Shown one piece after another: positions 60,001 through 64,000 of a stretch of 64,000 nucleotides of DNA. The stretch is from Eleginops maclovinus. Lineage: Eukaryota > Chordata > Actinopteri > Perciformes > Eleginopidae. The stretch lies in contig NC_086362.1 in NCBI RefSeq assembly GCF_036324505.1, positions 4,709,043 through 4,773,042 of the forward strand. Reading direction: 5' to 3'. Numbering within the stretch: the stretch's first letter is position 1; the number at the start of each line of letters is the position of its first letter. The position numbers and the translations under genes are program-made. Below the pieces are notes generated by a model, which saw only the letters and a program-made list of their open reading frames with translations, was not told the DNA's origin and searched no databases.

Positions 60001-62819
60001 TGGACTTCCACCATTCCCGCCACAGTAAAAGAGTTGTTTCCTGGTATATTTCTGATGTAAATGGTGAATAATAATGAGAAAAGTACAAGTAAATAGGTGT
60101 ATGTGTCTCACCACAACCTCAACACACTCTGTCTCGGCTCCTAAATATAGTCTTCCCCCAGCATATCTGGTAGCGGTTGTTTTTGTTTTGCCCTTGGACG
60201 ATTGAAATCCATCCACAGCCTTTTCCTGTGTAACCGGGGGTTTTAGTTGCGGGTCTAAACACGGCACATATCTCTGAAGCCACTCACAGTTGGACGAGGT
60301 TTAGAGAGCCTGTATAATAACTGCAGCCTCCTAATAGATAATAAAAATCCCTTTTCCTCTTATCTTCGGACAGTAATTGAATACGCATTCGGAGAGTCGT
60401 GGCCCTGAGGTGTAGATATGAATATTCCTCTCGAGGGTGAACTTTACAACAAAGGCGTCGAGTCTTTCAATACAAGGACCCCGCTGTTGCTACATAACTC
60501 GGTCACCTGATAGATAGTGTTATGGTCATGTAAGATGAGTGTTACCTTCATAAAGCATCATTCATATCTTGACACCTTCTGGTCTTGAGTGTTGGTGTTT
60601 TGTGCGAGTGAAGGTACAGTGAGGAGGGAGATCATGTTCGCGTGGGAGGGGTTTGTTGATGGAAAACTTGACGAACTGGTCTGACATCCATATGATGGTC
60701 TGTTGTTGTTTTTCTATACCGATGGTGAGTTTCATCACAGCGGCCAAGACAGGTTGGATGGGAATTTTGATTGCTACAATGGATGTTTGTGTCTGGTGTG
60801 CTAAAAGACAACCGGGGGGGAAGTTTGGAATAATATTTTGTGGTAAATCGTACAAATTGAAGTTCTTATTCCCCATTCAGTTGTCCAAAGTAGAGCTGCA
60901 CAGATTAACCGATACGCAGTTTTTTAAATGTGAGTTTATCTCATTTGAATATCACTGCTAACTGAATATTTTTGGTTGGACAAAGACATCATTTTGGGAT
61001 CTGGACCTAAAGAATTGACTGTACCTGAACGCACCCTTGGTAGAAAGACAAGATTGTGAAGACTACTCCATAGCTGCCCTCAGGTTTTCCAAAGCAAAAC
61101 AGCATGATGGGTCTCAGGATAACACAACTGTGGGTCCGCTCTACTGACATAAGGGCAGATTTTATCACTGGAAGTTGCTCAGAAAGATATGCAGAGGTAT
61201 CACAATATCTCAAGATTCCGTTTAAGGCGATACATTATTTGGCGAGCCTCAAAGGATAGTATAAAGTTGCATCCCTTATTACCTACTTTGAAAAGCAAAT
61301 GGTAAAGTAATCCAGTCGTTCTTAGTATCATATCAAATCGTCCTGGTGTTCATTTAAACCTGATCTGAAATCCATTCCATTTATTTGAGCTGAAACTGGC
61401 TATTATCACAAATCACAAATGAAAAAGAAGCACTTATTGGCAGGATTTCCTTGTAGTCGCCAGCCACCGGTGTTCCCTCTGCATTTCTGTGCTGAGAGAG
61501 AACTGCAGCATTCGATAAGCCGGTCAATTTAGCCTCTTATCAGCTCCGAGGCTTTAAAAAAAAATCAGCCTGAAATGTCAATACACGATTCTAAGGTCTG
61601 AAAAAAAAAAAGTGGCGCTGTCTCACCCTCTGCTTTATCCACCTTTTAACAACCTGCATATACAGTAAATGAGATAACCTTCCACACCTGATAACGCTTC
61701 CCACAAAAGAGCGAGTGATGTCAGAGGGATGTTATTGAGTAACCTCACAATGAAAGAAATCTGTCCAATCATAATTAGTCTGAGGTTTATCTTGTAGCGA
61801 TGTTTGTGAAGATGATGAAGAAGTCTCCGGAGACACCAGCTTGTATATAATAAGGTTTATTACAACAGCATAGTATCATACACCAACGCGGGCCATACGA
61901 GGTTCCCAGAGCCAATTGTGGAAGTTCCCCCAGAACTGTCTTTGTGCATACCACTAACCGAACAGATTTAATACACCACACCTTCTCAATTGATTTGGAT
62001 TGCGTGCGTTTTGACGGGCTCACCTTGAACTGTCTTCTATGAATACGCCTGGTGTGATCAGGCAAGTGTATCCATGGCGAGTTGTCATGCCGACCTATTT
62101 ATATAAATTGAACCCTTGTCACTGGATCAATCTTTTCTTATTAAGATATGGATTTTCCGCCCACACAAGCAACTTACTGTAGCCTACTCAAAGTAGTCCG
62201 CGTACGTTTTGGGAGGTCAAGCTCCAAACGTCTTTTTATCTGGCTGTGGGCTGCAGTCCGATGAAAACAAGTCCTGTCTCCTTTCCATTACCCAGCAGCC
62301 TTCACTTATCAATAGCACCCCCCCCCCACCCCCCACCCCTCCTCTCTCACACTGCAAACAGACCTGCTGCTGTTTCTCCCCCCGTGGATCCTCCTGAGTC
62401 AGGAGCTCTCGGTTGTACTTTAAGCGAGTAAACAAGACTACGAAGAGCTCGCTTTTTATATTCTATAGAGTCAGTGATGCAGCGGTAAATAATAAAAGGG
62501 GGGTAATAGTGGGTCTATACCATTCAAACAACTAGTATGTAGATATTTCTCTTTTGTTTTTTTTTATGGAGATATGTTTGCATACATTATCCAGGTTTGA
62601 CACTTAATAATTACAGCTAGTGTGCATACACGTCAAAAAAGTGGGCAAAAAATAAGTCAAAATAAAGCTGTGTAGTTGAATAGAGTGTTTTCTGATATTG
62701 TAAAGACAAAATTGTGAATCTAAGGAGATGTTTTTTCCTAATTACTCAGTTACTAAAAGTAATTCTTAGCTTCAGACAGAACTTTGTAATTGTAACTGTT
62801 GTGATTTTGTGTTGCTGTT

Positions 62820-63140
62820 TTATTTTGAAATGCCTTTTCTCCTTGTGTCCTGTCCTGTTTTAATTCCTGTGTCCTCCTACCTGCTGCCCCTGTGTTTCAC
62901 CTCCCCTCTCCAGCTTTGTTTTGTGCGTCTACAGTATAGGTCTTCCATAACGTTCTCCGTCTATGTTCCTGTCGGTTCTCCCTGTGTTCCTGATCCTGTT
63001 CCCCGTGCTCTGTACATGTTCAGTTTTTCTCTGTGTTCTTTTGCCTTGCCTGGTTCCCACTGCTTATTTTTGGTTTTCAAGCCATCATCTTTTTACTGGT
63101 TTTGGGTCAAACACCCTGCCAAATCCTGACAGTACGATAT
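62820..63140 (+). repeat. Probable retroelement-derived fragment
   Basis: A C/T-rich stretch dense in 'cctgtgttcctg' and 'gttttgtgcgtc' wording ends in 'gggtcaaacaccctgccaaatcctgacagtacg'. It resembles untranslated ends of fish retroelements. The open frame across it is low in complexity and not a gene. Confidence 0.35.
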
Positions 63141-64000
63141 TACAAAAACTATGTCATCATTAAGTCTATTTAGGAGCGACAGTACACTCCCATTTCTGTT
63201 ACGTATTATACAAAAGAATTATTGGGAATTTGTTACACAACCGTCATCTGTGCAACAACAGCACTGAGATCTTTCCTCATGTTTACATCCTGTTTCAGGT
63301 CGAGTCATCCTGCTGCAAGGCAAACTAGCCCTTGGGCAAATAATATTTACATACGCTTTTAATGGCTTGTTTTGTTTAATAGGCTGCCACATGGGTGGAG
63401 TCTGCCTCTAAAGCCAGGAAAATGTGTTTTCCAAACCACAGCTTAGCATATTGTGTAAATCCATTGTCAGGATGTTGTAAATCTAACCTGACTGGAGGTA
63501 AAAAAAACAGACCAGAAAAACCATCACCGAGTTTAAAGAGACATTTGATATATGAGAGCAGCTTTTAAACGGAGGTTAACATGATGGGTGAGGGATAAAC
63601 GGCAGACAGGACAGGTTTGCGCTCAGGCATCAAGTTTGTGTGCCTTTTTTAAACAACCCAGAGTTCAGCGGGGCTACGTGTTAGATGTGCAAACAAAGCC
63701 CAAGGCCGTGTACAGGAGCTCTGGTTAACTGATTCAAGACCACTCCTCCACCTCCACCTCCACCTCTCCACTCCACCCCAACAAAGAACAAATGCCCCAA
63801 TAACAGCCCTCCATTCACTCATTAACTTCACCTGCCTGAAAGTGCACTGTGTTCAGCCTGGGATGGAATTTATCCATCACATTTAAAGCACTGTAAAAGC
63901 GAATACTGAACTTTTAAAATGGAATTTTTACTCAAAGGTTACTGTTTATATTCCACTACAGCTGAAATAACTAGACAGCAGAACATTATTTTGGGGAATG

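Larger units (their letters stand above)
51077..64000 (-). other. Probable long intron of the unidentified minus-strand gene
   Basis: Twelve to thirteen kilobases follow the acceptor at 51077 without a convincing further exon. The sequence is AT-rich with short repeats. Either the preceding exon lies beyond the window or it is too short to see by eye. Confidence 0.45.

Noticed and set aside
62809..63129. 106-codon open frame with many Phe, Leu and Pro residues
   Set aside because: It lies in a C/T-rich repeat-like tract; its composition is explained by low-complexity DNA.

Overview
The window is vertebrate nuclear DNA, most likely a teleost fish. Genes are split into short exons separated by long AT-rich introns, several pure (CA/TG)n tracts exceed 90 bp, dispersed fish-type repeats occur, and the recognisable proteins are vertebrate families (PERIOD1, RELL1).

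Layout. (1) 1-7.4 kb: the 5' part of per1 on the minus strand. Seven coding exons with consistent phases encode about 462 N-terminal residues including the first PAS region; the gene runs out of the window at position 1. Two promoter-like blocks lie upstream, near 5.2 kb and 7.25 kb, each with a CACGTG E-box among CCAAT boxes and each followed by a minus-strand splice donor. (2) 11.0-32.2 kb: rell1 on the plus strand. Seven exons, including a predicted 25-nt first coding exon, sum to 768 nt (255 aa). It is head-to-head with per1; its introns carry two copies of one dispersed repeat, a 167-bp (TG)n tract and a hairpin repeat. (3) 36,136-46,822: a 10.7-kb DNA transposon bounded by terminal inverted repeats and a 6-bp target duplication (CTAATC). 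It carries two convergent genes. One is a plus-strand transposase with a retroviral-integrase-like DDE core, broken by one in-frame TGA. The other is a minus-strand HECT ubiquitin ligase whose nine exons join without a break into 746 codons, with a ubiquitin-interacting-motif-like segment and the catalytic cysteine present. A decayed 2.8-kb piggyBac element sits in the first intron of the ligase gene at a duplicated TTAA. (4) 50,326-51,076: the last coding exon of an unidentified minus-strand gene. The 13 kb upstream of it to the window end shows no convincing exon and is probably its intron.

The strongest candidate for something little described is the mobile element that pairs an integrase-like transposase with an intact HECT E3 ligase. 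Each gene is transcribed inward from its own terminal repeat, and each terminal repeat is an array of a roughly 23-bp satellite. The rest looks like ordinary teleost gene and intergenic sequence.
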